This document shows positions 20,585 to 30,686 of a stretch of DNA of 64,000 nt, piece by piece. The notes under the pieces are model-generated. The model saw only the letters and a program-made list of their open reading frames with translations. It searched no databases and was not told the origin of the DNA. The DNA comes from Curtobacterium sp. S6 (GTDB lineage: Bacteria > Actinomycetota > Actinomycetes > Actinomycetales > Micrococcaceae): the NCBI RefSeq assembly GCF_000710345.2, contig NZ_KL537414.1, forward strand, positions 206,965 to 270,964, read 5' to 3'. A program made the position numbers and the translations under genes. Each line of letters opens with the position of its first letter. The first letter of the stretch is position 1.

Positions 20585-22087
20585 ATGACGGATCAGATTG
20601 TGTCCTTTGACGAGGCGATCGCCAAGTACGATCCCGTGCTGGGCTTCGAGGTCCACGTCGAGCTGAACACCAAGACCAAAATGTTCGACGCGGCGCCCAA
20701 CGCCTTCGGCGACGTCCCGAACACCAACGTCAGTCCGGTCTCGCTGGGTCTGCCGGGGGTGTTGCCCAAGGTCAACGGGCAGGCGGTGGAATCGGCCATC
20801 AAGCTCGGCCTCGCGCTGGGCTGCGATATCGCGCCGGTCAGCCACTTCGCCCGGAAGAATTACTTCTACCCGGACACGCCCAAAAACTTCCAGACCTCCC
20901 AGTTTGACGAACCGATCGCCGAGAACGGCTCGATCGAGGTTCAGCTCGAGGACGGCACGACGTTCACGATCGACATCGAGCGCGCCCACATGGAGGAAGA
21001 CGCCGGCAAGCTCAGCCACAAGGGCGGCGCCGGCCGCATCCAGGGCGCGGAGTATTCCCTCGTGGATTACAACCGTTCGGGGGTGCCGCTGATCGAGATC
21101 GTCACCCGTCCCATCCGTGGCGCGGGGGAGCGGGCACCCGAGCTCGCCAAGGCCTACGTCGCCGCGATCCGCGAAATCGTCAAGAACCTCGGCATCTCGG
21201 ACGCCCGCATGGAACGGGGAAATGTCCGGTGCGATGCCAACGTCTCGCTGATGCCCAAGGGCTCCGACACGTTGGGCACCCGAACCGAGACCAAGAACGT
21301 GAACTCGATGCGCTCGGTCGAGAGGGCCGTCCGGTACGAAATCTGCCGCCACGCCGCGGTCTTGGACTCCGGCCGGGAGATCGTGCAGGAGACCCGTCAC
21401 TGGCACGAAGACACCCGCGTGACCACCTCGGGACGCCCAAAGTCGGACGCCGACGACTACCGCTACTTCCCGGAGCCCGACCTGGTTCCCGTGGTGACCA
21501 ACGAGGAATGGATCGAGCGACTGCGCTCCGAGCTGCCCGAGCCTCCCGCCGAGCGCCGGCACCGGCTCCAGGCGGAGTGGGGCTACTCGGATGAGGAGTT
21601 CCGCGACGTCGTCAACGCCGGGGTCATGAGCGAGATCGAGGAAACCATCGCGGCCGGCGCGAGCGCTCCGGTGGCTCGCAAATGGTGGATGGGAGAGATC
21701 TCCCGGCTGGCCAAGGCCCGCGAGGTCGAACCCGGGGAAGTGGGCGCCACGCCAGCGATCGTCGTGGAGCTGGACGGGCTCATCCAGGAGGGCAAGATCA
21801 ACGACAAGATCGCCCGCCAGGTGCTCGAGCACGTGCTCGACGGTGAGGGCTCGCCCTCGGAGGTCGTCGAGAAGCGTGGGCTGGCCGTCGTCTCGGACGA
21901 AGGCGCGCTGTCGACCGCGGTCGACGAGGCCCTGGCCGCGATGCCCGACGTCGCGGAGAAGATCCGCGGCGGCAAGGTCCAGGCGGCCGGCGCCGTGGTC
22001 GGCCAGGTCATGAAGGCCACGCGCGGTCAGGCCGACGCCGGCCGCGTGCGCGAACTGATTCTGGAGAAGCTCGGCGTCGAGGGCTAA
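20585..22087 (+). CDS. gatB: Asp/Glu-tRNA amidotransferase subunit B
   Basis: Kinase/amidotransferase subunit that recognises and phosphorylates the mischarged tRNA. 500 aa, usual length. [15 protein letters not shown] at the N-terminus, the zinc/ATP-site region [10 protein letters not shown] and the [14 protein letters not shown] motif (here [13 protein letters not shown]) are seen; the C-terminal YqeY-like tail domain spans the last 150 residues. ATG immediately after the gatA stop. Ends the operon before a strong hairpin. Confidence 0.95.
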   Translation: MTDQIVSFDEAIAKYDPVLGFEVHVELNTKTKMFDAAPNAFGDVPNTNVSPVSLGLPGVLPKVNGQAVESAIKLGLALGCDIAPVSHFARKNYFYPDTPKNFQTSQFDEPIAENGSIEVQLEDGTTFTIDIERAHMEEDAGKLSHKGGAGRIQGAEYSLVDYNRSGVPLIEIVTRPIRGAGERAPELAKAYVAAIREIVKNLGISDARMERGNVRCDANVSLMPKGSDTLGTRTETKNVNSMRSVERAVRYEICRHAAVLDSGREIVQETRHWHEDTRVTTSGRPKSDADDYRYFPEPDLVPVVTNEEWIERLRSELPEPPAERRHRLQAEWGYSDEEFRDVVNAGVMSEIEETIAAGASAPVARKWWMGEISRLAKAREVEPGEVGATPAIVVELDGLIQEGKINDKIARQVLEHVLDGEGSPSEVVEKRGLAVVSDEGALSTAVDEALAAMPDVAEKIRGGKVQAAGAVVGQVMKATRGQADAGRVRELILEKLGVEG

Positions 22088-22102
22088 ACCTCGCATCGAG
22101 AA

Positions 22103-22139
22103 CAAGGGCCCGGCACCGCATCGCGGTGCCGGGCCCTTG
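22103..22139. terminator. Bidirectional hairpin between gatB and the S9 peptidase gene
   Basis: Perfect 17-bp GC-rich stem with a 3-nt loop (22103-22119 with 22123-22139) placed between two convergent genes. It lacks a long U-run but is well placed to stop both transcripts. Confidence 0.8.
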
Positions 22140-22155
22140 CCGTATCCCCGTGGCC

Positions 22156-24384
22156 TCAGGCGTGAATTCCGAGGCAGTTGAGGACGAAGGAGAACTCCCA
22201 GGCCGCGTCCTCCCAGCGGCGATAGCGGCCCGATCCGCCGCCGTGGCCGCCGTCCATCTCGATCCGCAACATCACCGGGGCGTCTCCGGTGGTCAGGGAG
22301 CGTAGCTGGGGAACCCACTTCGCGGGTTCGACGTACAGCACGCGGGTGTCGTTGAGGCTGGTCACGGCGGCGATCGGCGGGTAGTCAACGGCCCGGACGT
22401 TCTCGTACGGGGAATACCCGGTCATGTACCGGTACACCTCTGGGTCCTCGATCGGGTTGCCCCACTCTTCCCACTCGAGCGCCGAGAGCGGAAGATCGGG
22501 ATCCGAGATGCTCGTGACGGGATCGACGAAGGGGACGACCGCCAGGACACCGGCGTACTTCTCGGGGGCCATGTTCACCACGGCCCCCACGAGAAGGCCT
22601 CCCGCGGAGCCGCCCTCCGCCACGATGCGTCGGTGGTCGGCCCAGGGCTGCTCGGACAGGTAATCCGTGACGGCGATGAAGTCCGTGAACGTATTTTCCT
22701 TCCGCAGCTTCTTGCCCTGGAGGTACCAATCCCGGCCGAGTTCCCCGCCGCCGCGGATGTGCGCGACCACGTAGACGACCCCGCGGTCGAGCAGGCTCAG
22801 GCGGGCGATCGAAAATCCGGGGTTCGAGCTGGCCTCGTAGGAGCCGTACCCGTACTGGAGAATCGGGTGGGGAACGGTCATGTCCAGATCGGCCCGGTGC
22901 AGGACCGACACGGGAATTCGGGTGCCGTCCGGCGCGACCGCCCATTCCCGGCGGGCGACGTAGTCCTCGGAGCGAAAACCGCCGAGCACGGGTGTCTGTC
23001 GTCGGAGGGTCAGGTCGCCGCTGACCGGGAAGTAGTCGAAGCGTCGCCACGGGGTCACATACGAGATATAGCCGAGGCCGATCACCGGGGAATGCGGTGA
23101 CATCGAGGAGATCTTGGCCGTGTAGAGCTCCTCGTCCGCGAACGGTTCGTAGGGCTCGGGCAGGGGCGTGCCGCGAACCGTCGCGGCGACGTCGGCCAGC
23201 GCCACGATGCCGACCTTCTCCAGGCCGTCTTGGCGCAGGGACAGCGCTAGGTGCGTCCGGTTGACCATGAAGCCGTTGATGCGCCGCTGCGATGACGCCG
23301 GCAGCACCACGGTCGCGGCCCGGCGCAGTTCGGCGACGGACGCCGCATCCAGGGCCGCCTGAACATCCACGAGGATCAGCTCACCGTTGGGGGCCTGCGC
23401 GTCGTGGTTGATCATGAGGTACGGGGTTCCGAGAAGGTCCACGGGATCGGCCTCGTAGAGAACCCGATCGGCTCGGGGGATGACGACGCGTGCCCGCGGA
23501 GCCCCGGAATCCGCGCGGTCGAGGTCGGCGAGCGGCAGGATCCTGGTCTCGTTATATTCGGAGCATCCGGCGTCCATGATGAGATAGCGCTCGTCGGAAG
23601 AGACTTCGGCGCCGAGCCACAGGGCGACGTCGGGCTCGTTCCACAGGACCTGATCGGCCGTGGTCTCGCCGCCCAGCCGGTGGGCGCGCACCTCATAGGG
23701 CCGCCAGGACTCGTCGACGACGGAGTAGATCAGGTGCGAGCCGTCGGGGGTCAGAAATCCTCCCGCGAAGACCCCCTTCAGCACGTCGGGGAGCATGCGC
23801 TCGGAGGCCAGGTCCTTGACGTATTGGTCGAAGCGTTCGTCGCCGGAATCGTCCACCGAGTAGGTCAGGTAGCGCCCGTCCCGGGTGACCTGGAAGGCGC
23901 CGAGCGAGAAGAACGGAAGATCCGCGGCCAGCTCATTGCAATCCAAGAGGACTTCCTCGCCCGCCAGCGCGGAATCCACCGGGACCTCCGGCGGAGTCCA
24001 GTCCACGCCGAGGTCCCCGGTGCTTGCGGCCGGGACGCGGCAGAAGACGGGATAGTTCTGGGCCTCGCGGGTGCGCTGGAAATACCACCAGTCGCCCAGG
24101 CGATTCGGCACCGAGAGATCGGTTTCCTGGGTGCGATCCTTGATTTCCCGCACGATGGCCGAGCGCAGGTCGCTCAGGCCCTCGGTGAGGCTCTCGGCAT
24201 ACGCGTTTTCGGCGGTCAGATAGTCGCGGACGGACGGACCGTCCTTGTCACGCAGCCACTCGAAGTCGTCGCGGAACTCGTGGCCGTGCATCGTGCGCGT
24301 GGTGGGAACGCGCGGCGTTTCGGGCGGCACGGCCGCCGGATTCCACCGGGGTCCTGATGGGGTGCTGGGATCGGCTGAAGTCAT
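22156..24384 (-). CDS. ptrB: S9 family peptidase (oligopeptidase B type)
   Basis: Cytoplasmic serine oligopeptidase that would cleave after basic residues in short peptides. 742 aa: an N-terminal region with a seven-bladed beta-propeller (about 20-450) and a C-terminal alpha/beta hydrolase domain. The nucleophile is in EGGSAGGLLVG, the acid is the Asp of TSLNDTRVLY and the histidine is in DGGHGGGSGRY. The ATG at 24384 lies 6 nt after a perfect TAGAAT -10 hexamer, so the transcript is probably leaderless. Converges with gatB. Confidence 0.93.
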   Translation of the reverse strand: MTSADPSTPSGPRWNPAAVPPETPRVPTTRTMHGHEFRDDFEWLRDKDGPSVRDYLTAENAYAESLTEGLSDLRSAIVREIKDRTQETDLSVPNRLGDWWYFQRTREAQNYPVFCRVPAASTGDLGVDWTPPEVPVDSALAGEEVLLDCNELAADLPFFSLGAFQVTRDGRYLTYSVDDSGDERFDQYVKDLASERMLPDVLKGVFAGGFLTPDGSHLIYSVVDESWRPYEVRAHRLGGETTADQVLWNEPDVALWLGAEVSSDERYLIMDAGCSEYNETRILPLADLDRADSGAPRARVVIPRADRVLYEADPVDLLGTPYLMINHDAQAPNGELILVDVQAALDAASVAELRRAATVVLPASSQRRINGFMVNRTHLALSLRQDGLEKVGIVALADVAATVRGTPLPEPYEPFADEELYTAKISSMSPHSPVIGLGYISYVTPWRRFDYFPVSGDLTLRRQTPVLGGFRSEDYVARREWAVAPDGTRIPVSVLHRADLDMTVPHPILQYGYGSYEASSNPGFSIARLSLLDRGVVYVVAHIRGGGELGRDWYLQGKKLRKENTFTDFIAVTDYLSEQPWADHRRIVAEGGSAGGLLVGAVVNMAPEKYAGVLAVVPFVDPVTSISDPDLPLSALEWEEWGNPIEDPEVYRYMTGYSPYENVRAVDYPPIAAVTSLNDTRVLYVEPAKWVPQLRSLTTGDAPVMLRIEMDGGHGGGSGRYRRWEDAAWEFSFVLNCLGIHA

Positions 24385-24390
24385 GAACCA

Positions 24391-24396
24391 ATTCTA
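24391..24396 (-). promoter_or_regulatory. -10 element of leaderless S9 peptidase promoter
   Basis: Minus-strand TAGAAT, 6 nt before the ATG at 24384. Confidence 0.6.
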
Positions 24397-24425
24397 AGGA
24401 CCGTCACCCCGGTGGGCCCGGTACC

Positions 24426-25859
24426 TTAGCCCTCGGCGGATTCGGAGGCAGCCCGGGTCCGGCGCGTCAACGGGTAGAGGATCGCCAGCAGGATCAGCCA
24501 CGCGGCCCCGATGATCAGAGACATGCGGGTGTCTTCGAAGAACCCGAGGAGCACGACCACGAACACCATGAACGCGAGCGCGGCCCACGAGGCAACCGGC
24601 CACCACGGGGTCGGGAAGGGGGAGGGGCCTTCCCCGTCGAGCCTGCGGCGTCGCCTCATGGCCAGGTGGGTCACGAGGATCATGACCCACACCAGCACGG
24701 TCGCAAAGGTCACGAGCGTGGCGATGTAGAGGAACGCGTTTTCGAACAGGAGATTGACCACGAGGCCGACGACGAGGACCAGGCCCATCGCGACGACGGT
24801 CATGGTCGGGGTGCCTCGGGAGGAAACGCGCGTGAAGGATCGCGGCGCGAGCCCGCGCTGGGCCAGGCCGTAGAGCATGCGCCCGGCGCCGTAGATGTCG
24901 GAGTTGATGGCCGAGACCGCGGCGGTCAACACCACGACGTTCAGGATGTGAGCCGCCGCGGGGATGCCGAGCCCCGAGAAGATCTGGACGAACGGGGAGC
25001 CGCCGTCGCCGATGTTGCTCCAGGGATACAGGGACATGATGACGCCCATGGTCAGGACGTAGAACAGCAGAATGCGGACGGGAACGGTATTGACGGCGCC
25101 CGGGATCGACTTTTCGGGGTTTTCGGCCTCGCCCGCGGTGATGCCGATCGTCTCGACGCCGCCGAAGGCGAACATCACCACGGTGAAGCACGCGAGGAAC
25201 CCGGTGAAGCCGTGGGGGAAGAACCCGCCCTGTTCCCACAGGTTCGTGACCGACGGCTGAACCTCATCGTGCAGGGAAATTCCGAACAGCATCAGCGCGA
25301 TGCCCCCGACGATCATCGCGATGATCGCCCCCACCTTGACGATGGTCAGCCAGAATTCGACCTCGCCGTAGACCTTGACCTTCATCAGGTTGATGCCCAT
25401 GATGATGGCCACGACCGCGACGATCCACACCCAACTCGGGGACCCCGGAAACCAAAATCGCATGTAGAGGGAGAACGCGGTGACGTCCGCGACGGCGACC
25501 AGCGCCATCTCGAAGGCAAAACTCCAGCCCGTGACGAATCCCGCCCAGCGGCCGAGGTATTGCGTCGCGTAGTCCGAAAACGAACCGGGCACCGGGTGGA
25601 CCATGGCCATCTCGCCCATCGCGCGCATCACCATGAAGACCGCCGCGCCGCCGATGACGTACGCGAGGAGCACGGACGGCCCGGCAAATTGGATCGCGTC
25701 GGCGGAACCGAGAAAGAGCCCCGTGCCGATGGCCGAGCCGAGGGCGATGAAACGAATGTGCCGCAGGGTCAGCCCGCGGCGGAGCGAGCCCTCACGCGTG
25801 GGCGCGGCGTCGGGCGCCGTCGTGGCCTGGTGCTGAGGGGTAAAACTGCTGTCCTGCAC
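24426..25859 (-). CDS. Amino-acid permease (APC superfamily, AAT family)
   Basis: Proton-coupled amino-acid uptake protein, 477 aa with about 12 membrane segments. The first helix carries the family signature [16 protein letters not shown], and [13 protein letters not shown] is the conserved loop before helix 3. GTG 25859 is preferred over a longer ATG reading because AAAGGA sits 6 nt upstream, and the extra N-terminal residues would be unlike the family. An inverted repeat (CCGGTGGA, 25874-25881, with 25891-25898) forms a hairpin just upstream of that ribosome site. Substrate (GABA, proline, asparagine or aromatic) not determinable. Confidence 0.9.
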   Translation of the reverse strand: MQDSSFTPQHQATTAPDAAPTREGSLRRGLTLRHIRFIALGSAIGTGLFLGSADAIQFAGPSVLLAYVIGGAAVFMVMRAMGEMAMVHPVPGSFSDYATQYLGRWAGFVTGWSFAFEMALVAVADVTAFSLYMRFWFPGSPSWVWIVAVVAIIMGINLMKVKVYGEVEFWLTIVKVGAIIAMIVGGIALMLFGISLHDEVQPSVTNLWEQGGFFPHGFTGFLACFTVVMFAFGGVETIGITAGEAENPEKSIPGAVNTVPVRILLFYVLTMGVIMSLYPWSNIGDGGSPFVQIFSGLGIPAAAHILNVVVLTAAVSAINSDIYGAGRMLYGLAQRGLAPRSFTRVSSRGTPTMTVVAMGLVLVVGLVVNLLFENAFLYIATLVTFATVLVWVMILVTHLAMRRRRRLDGEGPSPFPTPWWPVASWAALAFMVFVVVLLGFFEDTRMSLIIGAAWLILLAILYPLTRRTRAASESAEG

Positions 25860-25994
25860 GGTATTCCTTTGCGCCGGTGGACAGGAACTCTCCACCGGAA
25901 GTCTTGAACGTGACACAGGACAGATTACGCAACGGCGCGGATAGTCGTCATAAAAGTCACGACGTGTCACGTGTGCTTAGCATCCGACACATGC

Positions 25995-26023
25995 TTGACC
26001 GACGGGCGGGCAGCCGAGAAAAC
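25995..26023 (+). promoter_or_regulatory. Promoter of the SAM-regulated metY transcript
   Basis: -35 TTGACC (25995-26000), 17 bp spacing, -10 GAAAAC (26018-26023). The predicted transcription start falls at about 26030, right at the first base-paired segment of the riboswitch. Confidence 0.55.
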
Positions 26024-26029
26024 TTGAGT

Positions 26030-26118
26030 CAGGTCAAGAGAGCCAGCGATAAGCCCCAGCTTGCTGGCCGGCAACCCTCCAACCGCGGTGGGGTGCCCTG
26101 GGTGAGGACCTGGTGGTC
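26030..26118 (+). promoter_or_regulatory. SAM riboswitch, SAM-IV type
   Basis: Aptamer that binds S-adenosylmethionine and lowers expression of the methionine genes. The order of conserved blocks matches the actinobacterial SAM-IV class: closing stem GGTC (26032-26035) with GACC (26107-26110), AGAGAGCCAGCG, AAGCCCCAGCTTGCTGGC hairpin, GGCAACCCTCC core and CCGCGGTGGGGTGCCCTGGG. Sits 150 nt upstream of the metY ATG; no obvious U-tract terminator follows, so control is more likely at translation or by a less regular terminator. Exact ends are approximate; SAM-I/IV is the nearest alternative. Confidence 0.88.
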
Positions 26119-26270
26119 GTGAGTATGCGGCCACAAGCGCGGGCGCGGTGTGCCCGGCCGTTGATGAGCAGTGAGCCTCGCATTCCCCGGTGCATCGGAT
26201 GATGCCGGGTCGACCCGGACTTACGCGGACGGCCGGACGCTCCATGCCCTTGAAATACCAGGAGCAGAAC

Positions 26271-27665
26271 ATGAGCACGAAGTCCCCGAACCTTCCCACG
26301 CCGAGCAGCCCCGACGGCTGGAAATTCGAGACCCAGCAGATCCACGCCGGTCAAGAGCCGGATGCGGCCACCGGCGCCAGGGCGTTGCCGATTTACCAGA
26401 CGACGTCGTTCGTTTTTCAGGATGCCGAACAGGCCGCCAACCGCTTTGGCCTCAAGGAACTCGGGCCGATCTATTCCCGTCTGACCAATCCGACCCAGGA
26501 AGCCGTCGAAAACCGCATCGCGGCGCTGGAAGGTGGGGTCGGTGCCCTGCTCGTGGCCTCGGGCCAGGCGGCCACGACGATCGCGATTCTCAACGTGGCA
26601 CAGGCCGGGGACCACGTCGTGGCCAGCCCGAGCCTTTACGGGGGAACCTATAACCTCCTCAAGCACACTCTCGGCACCTACGGGATCGAGACGACCTTCG
26701 TCGAGGACTTCGACGACCCCGAGGCGTGGCGCGCCGCGGTCCGCCCCAATACCAAGGCCTTCTACGGCGAATCGGTGCCGAACCCTCGCAGCGACGTCCT
26801 GGACATCGAGCCGATCGCCCGCGTGGCCCACGAGAGCCAGGTTCCGCTGATCGTCGATAACACGGTTCCGACGCCGTACCTGGTGCGTCCCTTCGAGTGG
26901 GGCGCCGACATCGTGGTGCATTCCGCCACGAAGTACCTGGGTGGACACGGCACGAGCCTCGGCGGCGTGATCGTGGACTCGGGCTCCTTCGACTTCTCCC
27001 GGTACCCCGAGCGCTATCCGCAGTTCAACCAGCCGGATCCCAGCTATCACGGTCTGGTCTTCGCCGAGGACCTCGGGCCGAACGGCGTCTTCGGCGTCAA
27101 CCTGTCCTATATCCTGCGCGCCCGCGTCAGCCTGCTGCGCGATCTGGGATCGTCGATCTCGCCCACCAACGCGTTCAACATCGCGATCGGGCTGGAAACC
27201 CTGTCCCTGCGCGTCGAGCGTCACGTGGCCAACGCGCGCCAGGTCGCGGCCTGGCTCGAGGCCCGGCCCGAGGTGATCGCGGTTCACTACGCCGGGCTCG
27301 AGTCGTCGCCGTGGTACCAACGGGGCCGCAAATACGCGCCGCAGGGCGTCGGGGCGATCGTCGGCTTCGAACTTGAGGGAGGGTCCGGGCCCGCGCAACG
27401 GTTCGTCGACGCCCTGAGCCTGCACTCCAACGTCGCCAACATCGGCGACGTGCGCTCGCTCGTGATCCACCCGGCGTCCACGACGCACTCGCAACTCTCC
27501 GAGCAGGAGCTGCGCGAGGCGGGGGTCGCACCGGGGTTTGTGCGTCTCTCGGTCGGGTTGGAACACATCGACGACATCCTGGCGGACCTCGCCTCGGGAT
27601 TCGATGCCTTGGCCGACGACCATGCCGGAGCCGGGCAAACGGCCGAGACCACCGCGAGGAGCTAA
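26271..27665 (+). CDS. metY: O-acetylhomoserine sulfhydrylase (aminocarboxypropyltransferase)
   Basis: PLP enzyme that turns O-acetyl-L-homoserine plus sulfide into homocysteine. 464 aa from ATG 26271, with GGAG 6 nt upstream. It begins with the family's ETQQIHAGQ, and the PLP lysine is in HSATKYLGGHGTS. Length and the GLVFAEDLG insertion fit MetY rather than the shorter cystathionine gamma-synthase. Directly followed by metX, which makes its substrate; both lie under the SAM riboswitch. Confidence 0.95.
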   Translation: MSTKSPNLPTPSSPDGWKFETQQIHAGQEPDAATGARALPIYQTTSFVFQDAEQAANRFGLKELGPIYSRLTNPTQEAVENRIAALEGGVGALLVASGQAATTIAILNVAQAGDHVVASPSLYGGTYNLLKHTLGTYGIETTFVEDFDDPEAWRAAVRPNTKAFYGESVPNPRSDVLDIEPIARVAHESQVPLIVDNTVPTPYLVRPFEWGADIVVHSATKYLGGHGTSLGGVIVDSGSFDFSRYPERYPQFNQPDPSYHGLVFAEDLGPNGVFGVNLSYILRARVSLLRDLGSSISPTNAFNIAIGLETLSLRVERHVANARQVAAWLEARPEVIAVHYAGLESSPWYQRGRKYAPQGVGAIVGFELEGGSGPAQRFVDALSLHSNVANIGDVRSLVIHPASTTHSQLSEQELREAGVAPGFVRLSVGLEHIDDILADLASGFDALADDHAGAGQTAETTARS

Positions 27666-27681
27666 GGAGCCTGGAAGAACA

Positions 27682-28863
27682 GTGACGATCGCAGGGACCA
27701 GAACCGACCGAGCCGAGACGCAAGGCGACGGCGTCGTTCACCGACTCCGCGTCGGGGACCTCCGGCTGGAGGTCGGGACGGTGCTTCCCGACGCCGAATT
27801 GGCCTATGAAACGTGGGGCATCCTGAACGAGGATGCCAGCAACGCCGTGCTTGTCCTGCACGCCCTCACGGGAGACACGCACGCGGCCCACGGCCACGCC
27901 GAGGCCCACGCCTCCGAGCTCGAGCGCCGGGCGGCGGAAGAAGAAGGCTGGTGGGAGGGCCTGATCGGGCCCGGGGCCGCGATCGATACGGACCGCTACT
28001 TCGTCGTCTGCCCCAACATCATCGGCGGTTGTTACGGGTCCACGGGCCCGGCCTCGCCCGCGCCCGCCTCTCAGGATCCGGACAGGGCCCCGTGGGGGTC
28101 CCGCTTTCCACTCGTGACGATCCGGGACGCCGTGCGCGCCGAGGCCGTTCTCGCCGATGCCTTGGGGATCGACCGCTTCGCCCTGGTCATCGGGGGTTCC
28201 ATGGGCGGGGCACGGGCCCTGGAATGGGCGGTGACGTGCCCCGAGCGGGTCGCGCACTGCGCCGTGGTGGCCTGCGGGCCCGAGTCGACGGCCGAGCAGC
28301 TCTCCTGGGGGCAGGCCCAGAGCCTGGCGATTCGCCAGGATCCTCACTTCGCCGGAGGGGATTACTACTCCGGTTCCTTCCCCGTGGACGGTCTCGGCCT
28401 GGCGCGCCGGATCGCCCACATCACGTATCGCTCCGCCACCGAGCTGCACTACCGCTTCGGCCGCTTCCCGCAGGACGACGAGGACCCCTCCGGTCCCTGC
28501 GTGAACCGGCGGGGACGATACCGCGTCGAAAGCTACCTGGACCACCAGGCCTCGAAGCTCGCCGGACGGTTCGACGCGAATTCCTACCTCGTGGTCAACG
28601 ACGCGCTCATGAGCCACGACGTCGCCCGCGGCAGGGGCACCCTGAAGGACGCCCTGGCCCGCACCACGTGCGACTGGACCATCGTGGCCGTGGACTCGGA
28701 CCGCTTGTTCTACCCCAAGGAATCCGAGATGCTCGCGGAGTCCCTGCCGCATCCGGTTCCGGTGCGCCTCGTCAGCTCGCCGAGCGGCCACGACGGCTTT
28801 CTCATCGAGACCTCGCAGATCAGCAAGTACCTCAGGGACAGCTGGTCGCCGGCCGACCAGTAG
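27682..28863 (+). CDS. metX: Homoserine O-acetyltransferase
   Basis: Acetylates homoserine with acetyl-CoA, the committed step to methionine. 393 aa from the GTG at 27682, 16 nt after the metY stop; AAGGAG lies at 27664-27669, rather far upstream. Alpha/beta-hydrolase fold: VLHALTGDTHA oxyanion strand, nucleophile in VIGGSMGGARALEW, acid in VDSDRLFYP and the C-terminal SGHDGFLIE histidine. Long first third (acidic, AEAHASELERRAAEEEG) is an insertion seen in several actinobacterial MetX. Co-transcribed with metY. Confidence 0.94.
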   Translation: MTIAGTRTDRAETQGDGVVHRLRVGDLRLEVGTVLPDAELAYETWGILNEDASNAVLVLHALTGDTHAAHGHAEAHASELERRAAEEEGWWEGLIGPGAAIDTDRYFVVCPNIIGGCYGSTGPASPAPASQDPDRAPWGSRFPLVTIRDAVRAEAVLADALGIDRFALVIGGSMGGARALEWAVTCPERVAHCAVVACGPESTAEQLSWGQAQSLAIRQDPHFAGGDYYSGSFPVDGLGLARRIAHITYRSATELHYRFGRFPQDDEDPSGPCVNRRGRYRVESYLDHQASKLAGRFDANSYLVVNDALMSHDVARGRGTLKDALARTTCDWTIVAVDSDRLFYPKESEMLAESLPHPVPVRLVSSPSGHDGFLIETSQISKYLRDSWSPADQ

Positions 28864-28879
28864 CGGCGGGCCCTCCGCA

Positions 28880-28885
28880 TAGACT
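28880..28885 (+). promoter_or_regulatory. -10 element of leaderless esterase promoter
   Basis: TAGACT with 6 nt to the ATG at 28892, so the esterase gene probably has its own leaderless transcript besides any read-through from metYX. Confidence 0.6.
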
Positions 28886-28891
28886 GGGTCC

Positions 28892-29551
28892 ATGACTCAA
28901 GAACCCCTCGTCGACTACTCCCGCCCGCCCCAGGAACGTCCCGGAACGCACCTGGTGCTCATGCTTCACGGTTACGGATCGCAGGAGAAGGACCTCATGG
29001 GCCTCGTCCCGGCCCTCCCCGAGGACGGATTTACCTACGCCTCGATGCGCGCGCCGGACCCGATGCCCGGTGGCGGCCCGGGATACAGCTGGTACGACCT
29101 CAGCGGCGCGCCCGGCGGCGATATCGTCCCGGCGGTCGAGGGCGCCAAGACCGCGACCCGCGCCGTGACGGCGTGGATCGAGGAGAACGGCGCGGAGTAT
29201 GCCGACGTGACGTTGCTCGGCTTCTCACAGGGCATGTCGATCGCGACCTCCGTGGCACGACACAAGCCGGACCTCGTGAGCGCCCTGGTGGGGCTGTCCG
29301 GGTTCGCCATCGACTCCACGGACCCTTTCCTCGACGACGCGGCCCTGGCCGCTCGCTCTCCGCGGCTGCCCTTCTTCTACGGCAGGGACCAGGAAGACCC
29401 GGTGATCACGGGGGACATGGTGGCCTACACGCTGGATTGGGCCCGGGACCACACGGACGTGACCAAGGTTCTCTACGCGGGGATGGGCCACGGCGTGAGC
29501 AATCAAGAAATGAAGCACGTCTCCGAGTTCCTGACCTACGTCCTGCGGTAG
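28892..29551 (+). CDS. Alpha/beta hydrolase (phospholipase/carboxylesterase family)
   Basis: 219-aa cytoplasmic serine esterase of the abhydrolase_2 family. The nucleophile elbow is LLGFSQGMSIA, the acid lies in GRDQEDPVI and the histidine in AGMGHGVSNQE; LMLHGYGSQEKDL forms the oxyanion region. No signal peptide. The start ATG is fixed by the adjacent -10 hexamer. Natural substrate unknown; short acyl esters are typical. Confidence 0.9.
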   Translation: MTQEPLVDYSRPPQERPGTHLVLMLHGYGSQEKDLMGLVPALPEDGFTYASMRAPDPMPGGGPGYSWYDLSGAPGGDIVPAVEGAKTATRAVTAWIEENGAEYADVTLLGFSQGMSIATSVARHKPDLVSALVGLSGFAIDSTDPFLDDAALAARSPRLPFFYGRDQEDPVITGDMVAYTLDWARDHTDVTKVLYAGMGHGVSNQEMKHVSEFLTYVLR

Positions 29552-29619
29552 CCGCGTCCGGGAGACTATGCGGGGCGCGAACGGGGCCCGGGTCCGTTTC
29601 CTTGATCGCCCGGCGCGCG

Positions 29620-29625
29620 TAGGGT
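29620..29625 (+). promoter_or_regulatory. -10 element of leaderless alcohol dehydrogenase promoter
   Basis: TAGGGT, 7 nt before ATG 29633. The GTG at 29624 overlaps the hexamer and is unlikely to be the start. Confidence 0.5.
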
Positions 29626-29632
29626 GGCGCAC

Positions 29633-30649
29633 ATGACACACATGACGATGGTCCGAGTCCCTGAAGCCAACGCCGCCTTCGAGGTGGTCGAGGTCCCGAT
29701 TCCGGAGCCGGGCCCCGGCCAGGTGCGCATCAAGGTCGCGGCCTGCGGCGTATGCCACTCGGATGCGTTCACGGTGGCCGGTGCCATGGGCAACGAGTTC
29801 CCGCGCTCGCCCGGCCACGAGATCGCCGGCGAGATCGACGCACTGGGGGAGGGCGTCACGGCGTGGTCCCCCGGGCAGCGCGTCGGCGTCGGCTGGTTCG
29901 GCGGCTGCGATTTCACCTGCGACTCCTGCCGCCGCGGGGACTTCGTGACCTGCTCCAACGGTCAGGTTCCCGGCATCGCTTACGACGGCGGATACGCCGA
30001 GTACACGGTCGTGCCCCAGGAAGCGCTGGCCGCGATCCCCGATGAACTTCAAGACGTCGACGCCGCGCCGTTGCTGTGCGCGGGCGTGACCACGTTCAAC
30101 GCGTTGCGGAACTCCGCCGCCCGCCCGGGCGACGTCGTCGCGATCCTGGGCGTCGGCGGCCTGGGCCACCTGGCGGTTCAGTACGCCGCGAAAATGGGCT
30201 TCGTGACGGTCGCGATCGCTCGAGGCACCGAGAAGAAGGACCTCTCCCTGGAACTGGGCGCCGACCACTACATCGACTCGACCGCGGAGGACCCCTCGGC
30301 CAAACTGCGTGAGCTCGGCGGGGCATCCGTGGTGTTGGCGACCGTGACGGCGCCGTCGGCCATGACCTCCGTTCTCGGAGGAATCGCCCCGCGCGGCGAG
30401 CTGGTCGTGGTCGGGGCGAGCCCCGAGCCGATGCAGATCCCGCCGTTCGCGCTGATCCCGTCGGCCCTCACGGTCAAGGGTCACGCCTCCGGCACGGCGC
30501 AGGATTCGGAGGACACCATGAATTTCAGCGCCCACTCGGAGGTCAGTCCCCGGATCGAGACGATGCCGCTGGACCAGGCCCAGGCCGCCTACGACAAGAT
30601 GATGGCCGGCGACGCGCGCTTCCGCATGGTTCTGACGATGGATCAGTGA
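29633..30649 (+). CDS. Zinc-dependent alcohol dehydrogenase
   Basis: Medium-chain dehydrogenase of the AdhP/AdhT group, oxidising alcohols or reducing aldehydes with NAD(P). 338 aa from ATG 29633. Catalytic zinc ligands are in ACGVCHSDAF and SPGHEIAGE; the structural zinc loop has four cysteines within GCDFTCDSCRRGDFVTC; the nucleotide site is GVGGLGHLAVQY. The start is supported by a -10 sequence 7 nt upstream. Physiological substrate unknown. Confidence 0.92.
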   Translation: MTHMTMVRVPEANAAFEVVEVPIPEPGPGQVRIKVAACGVCHSDAFTVAGAMGNEFPRSPGHEIAGEIDALGEGVTAWSPGQRVGVGWFGGCDFTCDSCRRGDFVTCSNGQVPGIAYDGGYAEYTVVPQEALAAIPDELQDVDAAPLLCAGVTTFNALRNSAARPGDVVAILGVGGLGHLAVQYAAKMGFVTVAIARGTEKKDLSLELGADHYIDSTAEDPSAKLRELGGASVVLATVTAPSAMTSVLGGIAPRGELVVVGASPEPMQIPPFALIPSALTVKGHASGTAQDSEDTMNFSAHSEVSPRIETMPLDQAQAAYDKMMAGDARFRMVLTMDQ

Positions 30650-30686
30650 TCCTCGCCGAACGCCTCGGCCGCGGGGCTACCGGGAT

